Below are positions 52,655 through 62,227 of a stretch of DNA of 64,000 nucleotides, in pieces. This stretch comes from JABLTI01 sp035528035 (lineage in GTDB: Archaea; Asgardarchaeota; Heimdallarchaeia; JABLTI01). How positions within the stretch are numbered: position 1 is the stretch's first letter; the number at the start of each line of letters is the position of its first letter. Position numbers and translations under genes: made by a program. The stretch is taken from NCBI GenBank assembly GCA_035528035.1, contig DATKZI010000025.1, positions 1 through 64,000 of the forward strand, written 5' to 3'. The notes under the pieces are model-generated. The model searched no databases. It saw nothing but the letters and a program-made list of their open reading frames with translations, and had not been told where the DNA came from.

Positions 52655-54760
52655 GTGGAACAAATAATAATTGGCATTGATATTGGTGGAACATTTACTG
52701 ATATCATTTTTCAAAATAAAAAAACAGGTGAAATTTTCAAACAAGTAAAAGTAGCAACAACGCCTAAAAATCCCGAGCAAGCAATTATTTCTTGTTTGGG
52801 TAAGGAATTATCTCCTAAAGATAAACAATTTGTTCAACAACTATATCATGCGACAACCATTGCTACAAATGCTTTTTTGGGACAAGTGCATTTGGAATTA
52901 CCAAAGACTGTTTTGATAACTACTAAGGGATTCAGGGATGTCTTGGAAATTGGAAGACAACGTAGAGCTTCCCTCTACAATCTATTTTTTGACAGACCAA
53001 CACCAATAATTCCAAGAAGATACAGGTTTGAAGTAGCTGAACGTTTAAATGCTTCAGGTGAAATTATTGTTCCTCTCGATTTAGAAGATTTAACAGAAAT
53101 AGAAAAGACAATACAATCAGAAAAAATAACTAGCTTAGCTATAACCTTATTACATTCATATAAAAATCCTGAACATGAAAAGATACTGAAAGAGTATTTC
53201 GAAAATAAGTATAAAGAACTCTATGTCTCAGCAAGCTATGAAGTTTCACCAGAACATAGAGAATTTGAAAGAACAAGTACTACAGCAATAAATGCTGTTT
53301 TAATGCCTCTAATTAGCCGATATGTTAAATCTTTAACAGATTCGTTTAAACAGGCTGATATTTCTGCTCCTTTATTTATTATGCAAAGTAATGGTGGAGT
53401 AAGCAGATCGGATATAATACAACAACTACCTGTAAGCATTATTGAAAGTGGCCCATCAGCGGGAGTAGTAGCTTCAAGATTTTTTGCTGAATATTTGGGA
53501 CTACCAAAAGTTTTGTCTTTCGACATGGGTGGTACTACAGCAAAGGCTGGTACAATAGTTAATCATTCTATAACATTAACAAATGAATATGAGGTTGGTG
53601 GAGAGGTTCATAGTGGACGTATAACAAAAGGAAGTGGTTACCCTGCAAGATTTCCATTTATTGATCTTGCTGAAATTTCATCAGGAGGGGGATCCATTGC
53701 TTGGGTTGACCAAGGGAACGCTTTAAGAGTAGGTCCAATCAGTGCAGGTTCTGATCCTGGTCCTGCTTGTTATGGTTTAGGCGGTGAGGATCCAACAATA
53801 ACTGATGCGAACCTATTATTAGGAAGATTAAATCCAGAAGGTTTGTTGAATAAGACATTCAAAATTTATCCTGAATTTGCAAAAGAAAGCATTACAAAGA
53901 AAGTAGCTGCTAAAATAAAACTCGATGCGATAGAAAGTGCATTGGGAATAATTAAGATCGCTAATAATAATATGAGTAGGATTTTGCGTATTGTTACAGT
54001 GGAACGAGGATTAGATCCTCGAGATTTCACATTATTAGCCTTTGGAGGAGCAGGACCTTTACATGCATGTGCTTTAGCTGATGAATTAGAAATGAAAGAA
54101 ATATTAATTCCAGGAAATCCGGGATTATTCTCAGCAATGGGATTATTATATACTGATGTTAAGCATACTTTCGTAAAATCAATACGAGACAAAATTCAAA
54201 ACATTGATTTCACTGAATTGGAAAATAATTTCAAAGAATTAGAAAAGAAAGGTGAAACTGTTTTGTTAGAAGAAGGTTTCACTAAAGAGAGAATAACACA
54301 TCAAAGATTTGTTGATGCACGATATCTTGGTCAAGGGTTTGAATTATTAATTCCTATCACGGATATTAATTTACTTAAGAAAGACTGTCAGAAAGAAATT
54401 ATTACTAAATTTGTAGAAAAACATCAATCCATTTATGGTTATGTTTTAGAGGAAGAGGAAGTTGAAATAGTTAATATTAGAACAAATGATTTAGGCTTAA
54501 TTCAAAAACCCATTTTGACAAAGATAGCTACGGGTTCCCGAACACCCATTGAGGAAGCACAAACTGCAGTTCGTGATGTGTTTTATGATGAAAGTAAAAA
54601 TTCCATTGAAACACCGATTTTTGCCCGAGAAAAATTGCTTGCACATAATGAACTAGTAGGACCTGCAATAATTGAACAATATGACACTACAACAGTATTG
54701 CAACCAAATTGGCAAGCAATTGTGAATGAATATGGTCTGTTAAAATTAACCAAGGTGTAA
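52655..54760 (+). CDS. hyuA: Hydantoinase A / 5-oxoprolinase-type subunit
   Basis: A 701-residue HyuA-type protein with an ASKHA (actin/Hsp70-like) ATPase fold. Motifs: GIDIGGTFTD at about 7-16; YHATTIATNAFLG at about 66-78; and LSFDMGGTTAKAG near 290. ISSGGGSIAWVD, PGPACYGLGG and AFGGAGPLHACALAD follow further along. It couples ATP hydrolysis to opening of hydantoins or 5-oxoproline rings, working with HyuB. The start is GTG at 52655. HyuB follows with a 3-nt gap, and its ribosome-binding site lies in the end of this gene. The substrate is unknown; methylhydantoin, oxoproline or acetone-type carboxylation are all family possibilities. Confidence 0.9.
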   Translation: MEQIIIGIDIGGTFTDIIFQNKKTGEIFKQVKVATTPKNPEQAIISCLGKELSPKDKQFVQQLYHATTIATNAFLGQVHLELPKTVLITTKGFRDVLEIGRQRRASLYNLFFDRPTPIIPRRYRFEVAERLNASGEIIVPLDLEDLTEIEKTIQSEKITSLAITLLHSYKNPEHEKILKEYFENKYKELYVSASYEVSPEHREFERTSTTAINAVLMPLISRYVKSLTDSFKQADISAPLFIMQSNGGVSRSDIIQQLPVSIIESGPSAGVVASRFFAEYLGLPKVLSFDMGGTTAKAGTIVNHSITLTNEYEVGGEVHSGRITKGSGYPARFPFIDLAEISSGGGSIAWVDQGNALRVGPISAGSDPGPACYGLGGEDPTITDANLLLGRLNPEGLLNKTFKIYPEFAKESITKKVAAKIKLDAIESALGIIKIANNNMSRILRIVTVERGLDPRDFTLLAFGGAGPLHACALADELEMKEILIPGNPGLFSAMGLLYTDVKHTFVKSIRDKIQNIDFTELENNFKELEKKGETVLLEEGFTKERITHQRFVDARYLGQGFELLIPITDINLLKKDCQKEIITKFVEKHQSIYGYVLEEEEVEIVNIRTNDLGLIQKPILTKIATGSRTPIEEAQTAVRDVFYDESKNSIETPIFAREKLLAHNELVGPAIIEQYDTTTVLQPNWQAIVNEYGLLKLTKV

Positions 54761-54763
54761 AAG

Positions 54764-56392
54764 ATGTCTGTGAACGTTGATATCATTACTAGAGAAGTTA
54801 TTCGTGGTGGATTAGAATACATTGCTGAAGAAATGGGCATAATATTACGTAATGCTGCTTATAGTACAAATATCAAAGAACGAATGGATCATAGTTGTTC
54901 ATTATTTGATGGTAAAGGTAGAATGATTGCCCAAGCAGAACACATACCAGTCCATCTTGGAGCTATGCCTTTAAGTGTAAAAAGCATCATGAATGTTTTC
55001 GAGAATGATATTTTTCAAGGAGATTCTTTTATAGTAAATGATCCTTACTTAGGTGGAACCCATTTACCCGACATTACAATTATAACACCAATTTTCTATG
55101 AGAATGAATTAGTAGGATATTCTGTCAGTAGAGCACATCATAATGATATTGGAGGGATGACTCCTGGCTCTATGCCTGGAAATGCTACTGATATCTTCCA
55201 AGAAGGATTAAGGATTCCTCCTGTAAAAATAGTTTCAAAAGGTCAAATAAGTAAAGATATTCTAAATCTTATAATGACCAATTCAAGGACTCCCCGTATA
55301 AGAAAAGGAGACCTTATGGCTCAATTATCAGCTAATTGGACGGGGGAAAAGAGATTAATTGAATTAATAACTCAGAAAGGAATTACCACTTATTTAGCAG
55401 CAATCGATGAAATATTAAATTATTCAGAAAAAAGATTTTTAGCAGTAATAAAAGATTTTCCAAAAGCTAAAGCTAAGGCAAGTGACTTCATGGATGGCGA
55501 CGGAATAGATAATAAATTGGTTGAACTTATGGTTGCTATTGAAACAACCAATAAACAGATCACTTTTGACTTTTCAGGAACAGCAAAACAAGTAAAGGGT
55601 GCAATTAATTGTCCATATGCTGTTACATTATCAGCTTCATATTATGTTTTGAGAACAATTACTGATCCAACTATCCCAGCTAATGAAGGATTATATAGAC
55701 ACTTAAATGTAATAGTTCCTCCTGGAACGCTTCTTAATGTGCTTCCCCCTGCAGCAGTTGTTGGTGGCAATGTTGAAACCTCTCAAAGAATTGTTGATAC
55801 TTTATTGAAAGCTTTTGCGTTAATAGACCCAAAACGTATACCTGCTGCTTCTCAAGGAACTATGAACAATTTAATTATTGGGGGAATAGATGAAACAGGA
55901 AATTCCTTTACTTTTTATGAAACAATTGGTGGTGGTTCAGGCGGGAATAGATTGAAAGATGGTGTAGATGGTATACACACACATATGACAAATACCATGA
56001 ATACTCCTATTGAAGAAATTGAAGTTAGATATCCACTTGTAGTTGAACAATATTCATTTAGAGAAAATAGTGGCGGAAAAGGCTTTCATCGGGGGGGATT
56101 AGGAATCATTAGGAAGTTTAAAACAAAAGTTCCTGTAGTAGTAAGTTTACTTGGTGAACGCCAAAAAACTTCTCCATGGGGAATAAAAGGAGGAGAGGAT
56201 GGGAAGATGGGTGAATATTATAAAATTACTACCAAAGGTGAAAAGGTAATTCTTTCAGGAAAAACAACTACAACTATTGATGCAGACGAGGAAATAGTCA
56301 TTGAAACACCAGGAGGAGGTGGTTGGGGACAAGTAAAGCAACGACTAGACGAGAAAATTAAAATCGACAAAATTAATGGAAAAATTTACTGA
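54764..56392 (+). CDS. hyuB: Hydantoinase B / 5-oxoprolinase-type subunit
   Basis: A 542-residue HyuB-type protein. It carries the family segments GIILRNAAYSTNIKERMDHSC near residue 25, FIVNDPYLGGTHLPDITI near 91, SRAHHNDIGGMTPGS near 122, and the C-terminal GGAGWG-like ending GGGGWG. HyuA and HyuB form the ATP-dependent hydrolase. The ATG is 3 nt after the hyuA stop, with a GGTG in the last codons of hyuA, so translation is coupled. No transporter or racemase gene is adjacent to name the substrate. Confidence 0.92.
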   Translation: MSVNVDIITREVIRGGLEYIAEEMGIILRNAAYSTNIKERMDHSCSLFDGKGRMIAQAEHIPVHLGAMPLSVKSIMNVFENDIFQGDSFIVNDPYLGGTHLPDITIITPIFYENELVGYSVSRAHHNDIGGMTPGSMPGNATDIFQEGLRIPPVKIVSKGQISKDILNLIMTNSRTPRIRKGDLMAQLSANWTGEKRLIELITQKGITTYLAAIDEILNYSEKRFLAVIKDFPKAKAKASDFMDGDGIDNKLVELMVAIETTNKQITFDFSGTAKQVKGAINCPYAVTLSASYYVLRTITDPTIPANEGLYRHLNVIVPPGTLLNVLPPAAVVGGNVETSQRIVDTLLKAFALIDPKRIPAASQGTMNNLIIGGIDETGNSFTFYETIGGGSGGNRLKDGVDGIHTHMTNTMNTPIEEIEVRYPLVVEQYSFRENSGGKGFHRGGLGIIRKFKTKVPVVVSLLGERQKTSPWGIKGGEDGKMGEYYKITTKGEKVILSGKTTTTIDADEEIVIETPGGGGWGQVKQRLDEKIKIDKINGKIY

Positions 56393-56518
56393 AGTTTATT
56401 TTTAGGACTATTTTTGTCAAGAATAGCTTAAAAAGTACCAAAACATAAGATTTATTTTACTTGTTATTAGTCAATTTTGTTATTAATAAAAGTTCAATTT
56501 GAATATGGTGTGTCTAAA

Positions 56519-58510
56519 TTGAGTGGTAAAAAGAAGAGAGAGAATCCTATAGGAAATGATGTTCAGGATGATACTTCTAATATATTATATACTCCACCTT
56601 CTAAATTACAAAAATTACTCTCAGACACTTTTTGGTATAAACAAGTCATTGAATCTATGGCTGATGGTATAATTGCCACTGATATGAATGGAAAAATTGC
56701 TTATGTTAATCCTAAACTATGTGATATGCTTAGATATACTCGTGAAGAATTATTTGGTCATGAATCATTATTTATGGTAGAAGAAAAGGATCGAAGTAGA
56801 GTAATTCGTCATACTGAAATGCGCTATAAAGATAAAAGATCATCACAATATGAGATAACCATGAGAACTAAATATGGTGCTCCTGTTCCAGTAATGATAA
56901 GCGCAACACCAATTTTAAGTGATGATGGCCAAACGATTGGAACCTATGCATTGGTCACCGATATTAAAGATAGAAAAATAGTTGAAAAGGAATTACGAAG
57001 TAAAAATACTGAACTACAAACACTTTATAATAATTTGTTACAGCTTTATGAACAGCTTGGAGCAATTATTGCAGAATCAATGAGTGATCATGCTGAAATC
57101 TTATTATTTACTTCAAAAGATTGTGTGTATTGTGCTCCTGCAGAAGAAGTTTTGCAAGAAGTTCTAGCATCATATAGTGGAAAAATTACTTATCGTAAAG
57201 TTGACATAGAAAAAGAACCTGAAATAGCAGAGCCTTATGATATTATGTCTTTGCCAACAATAGCTATTGGAGGGGAAAAGGTAACAGGCGTTCCTGATAT
57301 GTATAAATTGCATTCAGCATTATTTAGTGCGCTTGTACCTCAAGAAAAATTCAGAAGAAATCGTCAAGAGCTGGATAATCTAATTAGTCATTCACCAATC
57401 GCTATTTTCACCATCAATAATGATGGTGTTTTAACAAGTGTAAATCCCTTGGTTGAATTAATGGTTGACTTTAAGAGGAGTGACATTGTTGGTCATAATA
57501 TTATCAATGGCTGTAAGGATAAAGTAGTCTTTCCTGATGAGCTAGTAAAGCTATTTAAGAAAGGACTTACTGGTGAAAATGTTTCAGTCAATAGATTAAA
57601 AATTAAGGAGATAAACACTAAAAATCCTGAATTATTTTCTATCATTAGTTTCAAAGTTGTTCCTATGGCTGACTCAACTGGCAAGATAACTGAAATATTG
57701 GTTTTAAGTGAAGATGTCACAACACTTGCACTACAAGAAGAAGAATTGTCTACTTCTTATCAAAAAATGGAAGAATTGAATGATCAGTTAATCAAAATGA
57801 ATAAGGATCGTTCGGATTTTGTAGAAATTACTACAACACGTTTGATCAAGCCTTTAAGTAACTCTGAAGAATTATTAAATCAAATTCTTTCAGGACAGCT
57901 AGGAGAAATAAACGAAGAGATTTTTGGCACCTTGGAATATCTTAGGAATAGTTTGGATGATGTTTCAAAAAGTTTGCTAGATATATTAGACTTTTCTGCC
58001 TTAGAATTACAAGAATATACTTTGAAATTAGGGACACATAACATAAAAGAAATTATTTCTGAAGCATTAAAGACTATAGGTTCCGTTGTTATTGACAAAG
58101 GATTTATCGTTTCTTTAGATGTTCCTGATTCATTAACTGCTTGGTGCGATTTTGAATTAGTAATTAGAATATTAAAGAATCTAATAATAAATGCTATTAA
58201 ATTTACAGAACAAGATTGCAATATTGAAATATCAGCTAAAATATTAGACAGTAATTTCATTGAAATATCTATAACCGATAACGGTATAGGATTGAAAAAG
58301 AACGATTTTGAGAGAATTTTTAATCAGTATGTAAAAGTAGATCCTAAAAGTTCAGGTTCGGGTTTGGGATTATCTGTAGTTAAGACTTTAGTAAAAGCTC
58401 ATTTTGGTTCTGTAAAAGCCAAATCCAAAGGTTTAGAGAAAGGCTCTATTTTTACATTCACCCTTCCTCAAAGCAAAAAAAGTTATGAGAATTTAGCTTT
58501 TGCTGATTAA
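56519..58510 (+). CDS. PAS - thioredoxin-like - PAS sensor with HATPase domain but no H-box histidine
   Basis: A 663-residue protein. Numbering from the TTG at 56519: PAS 1 at about 36-156; a thioredoxin/glutaredoxin-like domain at about 190-270 with CVYC at 202-205 and the cis-proline P246 in SLPTIAI; PAS 2 at about 282-411; a dimerisation helix region; and a HATPase_c domain (N box IINAIKFT, G1 DNGIGL, G2 GSGLGLSVVK). In the H-box position the sequence is FVEITTTRLIKPL, with Thr at 440 where the phosphorylated His should be. So it can bind ATP but is not an obvious autokinase. It is cytosolic, with no TM. The TTG has a GGTG 8 nt upstream. Response regulators are absent from the window. Confidence 0.85.
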   Translation: MSGKKKRENPIGNDVQDDTSNILYTPPSKLQKLLSDTFWYKQVIESMADGIIATDMNGKIAYVNPKLCDMLRYTREELFGHESLFMVEEKDRSRVIRHTEMRYKDKRSSQYEITMRTKYGAPVPVMISATPILSDDGQTIGTYALVTDIKDRKIVEKELRSKNTELQTLYNNLLQLYEQLGAIIAESMSDHAEILLFTSKDCVYCAPAEEVLQEVLASYSGKITYRKVDIEKEPEIAEPYDIMSLPTIAIGGEKVTGVPDMYKLHSALFSALVPQEKFRRNRQELDNLISHSPIAIFTINNDGVLTSVNPLVELMVDFKRSDIVGHNIINGCKDKVVFPDELVKLFKKGLTGENVSVNRLKIKEINTKNPELFSIISFKVVPMADSTGKITEILVLSEDVTTLALQEEELSTSYQKMEELNDQLIKMNKDRSDFVEITTTRLIKPLSNSEELLNQILSGQLGEINEEIFGTLEYLRNSLDDVSKSLLDILDFSALELQEYTLKLGTHNIKEIISEALKTIGSVVIDKGFIVSLDVPDSLTAWCDFELVIRILKNLIINAIKFTEQDCNIEISAKILDSNFIEISITDNGIGLKKNDFERIFNQYVKVDPKSSGSGLGLSVVKTLVKAHFGSVKAKSKGLEKGSIFTFTLPQSKKSYENLAFAD

Positions 58511-58671
58511 TATATTAGTAGTTATATTAATTTACAAAGGAAGATTGAACTCCTAGGCAATGCACTGATGCTTGTGTTGAATGTGATTAGTGTCTCGAGA
58601 AATACCCATAAAAGATTAGCATCATTGTAGAATTGAAGAAAGCACATGAAATTTTAATATAAAAAAGAAAG

Positions 58672-58689
58672 AGCAGTATATTCGCTGCT
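58672..58689. terminator. Short stem-loop with T-tracts downstream of the sensor gene and plsY
   Basis: AGCAG (58672-58676) pairs with CTGCT (58685-58689) around an 8-nt loop. TTTATTT follows on the plus strand and CTTTCTTTTTT on the minus strand, right next to the plsY stop. Nothing else is supported in the 58511-58690 gap. Confidence 0.45.
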
Positions 58690-58690
58690 T

Positions 58691-59356
58691 TTATTTCATC
58701 CATTCGGAAACTTTCATTCCTGACCAACGTTTGATTTCTCCAGTTTTAATTCTCTTGAAATCAGGGATCATTCTTAGAACAAGTAAAATTGTACAACCCC
58801 AGCCAAAAACCATACAAGCCCAATCGTTCCAATAAGTCACACCAGTTAAGAAAAAGACAGTTGTAAGAATTCCTACGGATGCAGTTGCTGAGATAGAACC
58901 CATACTGCTTAATCGCCATATAATTAGCCAAAGTGGTAAGGATAACCACCAAACAATTATTCCATAGGGACTCACTAACATAAGTCCACCAGATAAAACT
59001 GCAAGACCTTTGCCACCTTTAAATTTCATCCAAGGCATCCAACAGTGACCAACAAAAGCTCCTAAACCACATAAAGCAAGTAAGAGGAATCCGTTATAAT
59101 AAGTCCCATTAAATGTTGATTCAGGGAAAATATAGAAACGAGTTAAAAATCCCGCAAAGAATCCTTTAGTTACATCTAAAGATGCTGTTAACATTGCCCA
59201 GAAATATCCCGCGGTTCTTACAGTATTTCGTGTGCTGACAGAACCAGATCCTACATTTCGAGGATCTTCTCCAGTTGTGAGTTTAATTATGAACCAAGCC
59301 ATTGGTATAGAACCAAAAAGATAACCAATTAGTGGTGCAAGGAAATATTGATACAT
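58691..59356 (-). CDS. plsY: PlsY-family glycerol-3-phosphate acyltransferase
   Basis: A 221-residue membrane protein. The PlsY motifs are present in order: GSIPMAWFIIK at 15-25, then PRNVGSGSVSTRNTVRTAG at about 32-50, D-V-T-K-G-F near 61-66, and GHCWMPWMKFKGGKGLAVLSGG near 103-124. PlsY transfers an acyl group from acyl-phosphate to glycerol-3-phosphate, the first step of bacterial-type ester phospholipids, so its occurrence in an archaeon is notable; it has been reported in some Asgard genomes. In the second motif the usual G-A-T-N is S-T-R-N, which could affect substrate choice. It is transcribed alone. Confidence 0.85.
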   Translation of the reverse strand: MYQYFLAPLIGYLFGSIPMAWFIIKLTTGEDPRNVGSGSVSTRNTVRTAGYFWAMLTASLDVTKGFFAGFLTRFYIFPESTFNGTYYNGFLLLALCGLGAFVGHCWMPWMKFKGGKGLAVLSGGLMLVSPYGIIVWWLSLPLWLIIWRLSSMGSISATASVGILTTVFFLTGVTYWNDWACMVFGWGCTILLVLRMIPDFKRIKTGEIKRWSGMKVSEWMK

Positions 59357-59516
59357 TATAATCTCCTGTAATTTTTATTCAAACTACAAATATTATCTCT
59401 CATAGATTCAAAAAACTTACTACACAAGCTTAGTACCTATCAAAAATTAACTCAAGAGCAAAAACTAAAAAATGATAATGTATTTACCTAACCATTAATG
59501 AAGTATAAACAAATGG

Positions 59517-59822
59517 ATGAGAAAAATGGCTACCCTAAAAGAAGATGTCAAAGATGTGAGCATATCATTAGCTTATGACCTTATGCTCGTGGCACTAATT
59601 TTCAGTTGGATAACAGCAATAGTATTAGCTCTCTTGGAAATATCTCTATGGTTAGTTTTTGGCTTTTTCCTAATTGGTTGCGGATTATTCTTTGCAGTAA
59701 TCTATGTAGGTCAAAAATACAAGGAGAATGAAGAAAAAGAGGTAAAGGAAGAAGTGAATACTTCAGAACAAGCCACCAAAATTGAAGATCAGAAAGAAAA
59801 AGTGGAAAACAAAGGCTACTAA
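59517..59822 (+). CDS. Small membrane protein with charged C-terminal tail
   Basis: A 101-residue protein with two hydrophobic helices (LAYDLMLVALIFSWITAIVLALL and LWLVFGFFLIGCGLFFAVIY) and a highly charged Glu/Lys C-terminal tail of ~35 residues. A second ATG at 59526 follows three codons later and may be the real start. No family is recognised. It stands alone between plsY (divergent) and the next plus-strand gene. Confidence 0.55.
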   Translation: MRKMATLKEDVKDVSISLAYDLMLVALIFSWITAIVLALLEISLWLVFGFFLIGCGLFFAVIYVGQKYKENEEKEVKEEVNTSEQATKIEDQKEKVENKGY

Positions 59823-60006
59823 CGATTGAATAATCTTACTTGGATTTTTTTCTTTTTCATTTTTCCTATTAATTAGTGCTTTTTGCCGTAACCATTTCTG
59901 TTTTAAAATACAAGTGCATTTTGTTTATTCATCACTAATATATATATCTAGCAACAATAGAACTCGAAAGCAAAAAAATAATGGTGTAGCGAGGTAAATC
60001 TTTCAG

Positions 60007-61674
60007 ATGACAAAAATAGATCCCCGTGATCAAACCGAACAAGAAATCTTGAAAGCTGCTATAGATGTTTTCAATAACCAAAAACCCGCTATACAAGATT
60101 ATCTATTAGAACGAACGTCTGTAGCAACAAAAGAAGCAACGAAAAAGATAATAGCTACTTTAAAACTTCCAGAAGAAATTGCTAAAGTAATTTATGTCTT
60201 TAATTGTGAATATAATTTACCAGAACAATTGACAGCTAATTATTTTCTCTTTGAAATAAATCGCTTAAAAGAAGTGAAATTTGAATTACCGGATATTTAC
60301 TCTTTTCTTATACGATTTTCATTAGAAGAAGGATTTTGGATAAAATATATTGCAATTGATTTCCCAAGAAAAATGAGACAAAAAATATCAAAATTAATCA
60401 CTTTAGATAGAGCTTTATTTGGTGATTTAGCTGGTAGTAAAGAAGATTCAGCACTTTATATTATGGAACGAACCTTTCTTATTAATGAGACAATTATCCC
60501 CATGGTCCATGCTTGGATAAAAGATCATCATAGAAGTACATTTTATGACGCTGCTTGCAATATTATCTGCGGAATGAGACATAAAGCAATGGAAAAGAGC
60601 GATGCTATTTTAGCTGATTTATGTAATAGGCTAGGTGCAAATATAGATTCAATAACAGGGATAATATCAGAACTAGATTCAAAAGGATGGGCAAATAAAG
60701 CCATTAATGAATTTAAAAAATTACAAGAGATATTAGAACTTTGTGAATCAAATTTACTAGTAATGGATGCTCGTATTGCTGCAGAATTAATTTTAGAAAA
60801 TCGTTTAGTATTGGAATATGAGTCATTGGATTTATCAGATACCATTATCCCAGTAAAAGAACTATCAGCAAATAAAGAAATAATAGAAGATCGTAATATA
60901 GGTTTCACTGCAAAAAAAGATGATTTAATAAAAGATAAATTAGATTTGATCTTTATTAAACTTGAAGAAGCACCAGAAGAGCAAATACAACCAATCATTA
61001 TCGATATGGTGAAGGAAAGTTTTGAGGAAGGAACAAAAACAATACATCATAAACCTTCTATTTTTGCAAAAGAGTTCTTAAATATCATTCTAGAAAAATT
61101 ATCAGTTGAGCCAACGATTGCAGAAAAAAGAGCTAAAAAATTTGAAAATCAACTAATGTATCGTTTATCACCAGTAGGAAGTAAGGAATATCCAGATTTG
61201 AGCGTTGACGATAAGGTTATTGCCTTTTTAGAAGAGACGATATTTGATATTTTCAAAAATCGTTTTGAAATGCAAACCCAAGAAGCTAAATTGGCTAAAC
61301 AACGAGCAAAACAATCCGAAGCTAAAGATGAATCATTAGGTGAAATTACTGTAAAGAAAAAAGCACTTTTAGCAACTCAATTACGTGAAAGCTCAGAAAA
61401 AGAAATTTGGCTATTAATAAGAGATGCTTATCTAAAAGAATTATTCGATAATACCGATGAATTGATAGCTGGATCTAAAGTTTTAAGGAAAATTTCTTTG
61501 GAATTAGGATTATTATTAACTGAAACAGAAGCATCTTCTGTAATTACCAAGGAATTGGGAAAATTAGGTTTAATTGTCGATGGTGGCAACAAAGAAGAAA
61601 TTGATAAAAATATCTGTAAGATAATTTTTACTCAAATAAAAGAACAAAGAAGCTATCAAACAAAAATTCCTTAA
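60007..61674 (+). CDS. Large helical protein, function unknown
   Basis: A 555-residue protein, predicted almost entirely alpha-helical, with no membrane segment, signal peptide or catalytic motif. Its central part has repeated helical pairs, for example DRALFGDLAGSKEDSALYIMERTF and NETIIPMVHAWIKDHHRS. The charged stretch near 425-445 (KLAKQRAKQSEAKDESLGE) is a possible linker. The C-terminal ~100 residues form another bundle. The start is an ATG with a GAGGT upstream. It may be a scaffold; I cannot name the family. A 553-nt gap follows. Confidence 0.65.
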   Translation: MTKIDPRDQTEQEILKAAIDVFNNQKPAIQDYLLERTSVATKEATKKIIATLKLPEEIAKVIYVFNCEYNLPEQLTANYFLFEINRLKEVKFELPDIYSFLIRFSLEEGFWIKYIAIDFPRKMRQKISKLITLDRALFGDLAGSKEDSALYIMERTFLINETIIPMVHAWIKDHHRSTFYDAACNIICGMRHKAMEKSDAILADLCNRLGANIDSITGIISELDSKGWANKAINEFKKLQEILELCESNLLVMDARIAAELILENRLVLEYESLDLSDTIIPVKELSANKEIIEDRNIGFTAKKDDLIKDKLDLIFIKLEEAPEEQIQPIIIDMVKESFEEGTKTIHHKPSIFAKEFLNIILEKLSVEPTIAEKRAKKFENQLMYRLSPVGSKEYPDLSVDDKVIAFLEETIFDIFKNRFEMQTQEAKLAKQRAKQSEAKDESLGEITVKKKALLATQLRESSEKEIWLLIRDAYLKELFDNTDELIAGSKVLRKISLELGLLLTETEASSVITKELGKLGLIVDGGNKEEIDKNICKIIFTQIKEQRSYQTKIP

Positions 61675-62227
61675 TATGGTAATTTATCTCATTCATTCTC
61701 AAAAATAGAGAAATTATTACTTTTATAACTGGAGGAAGCAATTTTAGCTGACTTGAGAATAAATGTTTCTTTTAGCCGCTGCTCTTCTGTTGAACAATTG
61801 AGGCTTTCAGCCCAGTATTCAGCTTCTATAGGCATTAGTAAATTTCCTTATCAGTTAATTAAATATTAATATGTTCGCTAGTAATATAAAAAAAAGCAAT
61901 ATCGAGATAATTCTTAGAGACTATCTTTTTTGAATTAAAGATCGAAATTTGTCTAGAAAAACTAAGAATAAGTTTTCCAAAAGACCTAAAAAGAGAAAAT
62001 CGACATTATAACTCAATTAGAAAGTCTAGAATTAATTAAATTGCCGAGATAGGTAGTAATTTAGCATTAAACGGTTAAAAATAATCCAAGAATAAAACTG
62101 TCGACAAAATAACCAAATCTTCAAAAAGTCTGAGGAAGAAGTTTTTTTTGTTAAATTGTATTTAAAAAAATCTATGCCTAAATAAAACCTCTCATAGTAA
62201 AAAATCCTGACAGGAGAGGATTACAAG
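61675..62227. other. 553-nt intergenic region with small-ORF remnant and downstream promoter
   Basis: The first ~200 nt hold a GGAGG at 61731-61735 followed by an open frame with no ATG: from ATT at 61741 or TTG at 61753 it runs to the TAA at 61867-61869, ~38-42 codons. The rest is A+T-rich without a supportable gene. A TATA box TATTTAAAA at 62159-62167 and a strong GGAGAGGA at 62213-62220, 7 nt before the ATG at 62228, serve the next gene. No tRNA-like fold was seen. Confidence 0.4.

Noticed and set aside
60543..60998. 151-residue open frame antisense to the helical protein at 60007
   Set aside because: The plus-strand gene has a ribosome-binding site and helical amino-acid pattern over its full length; the antisense frame is Ser/Ile-rich and shadow-like.
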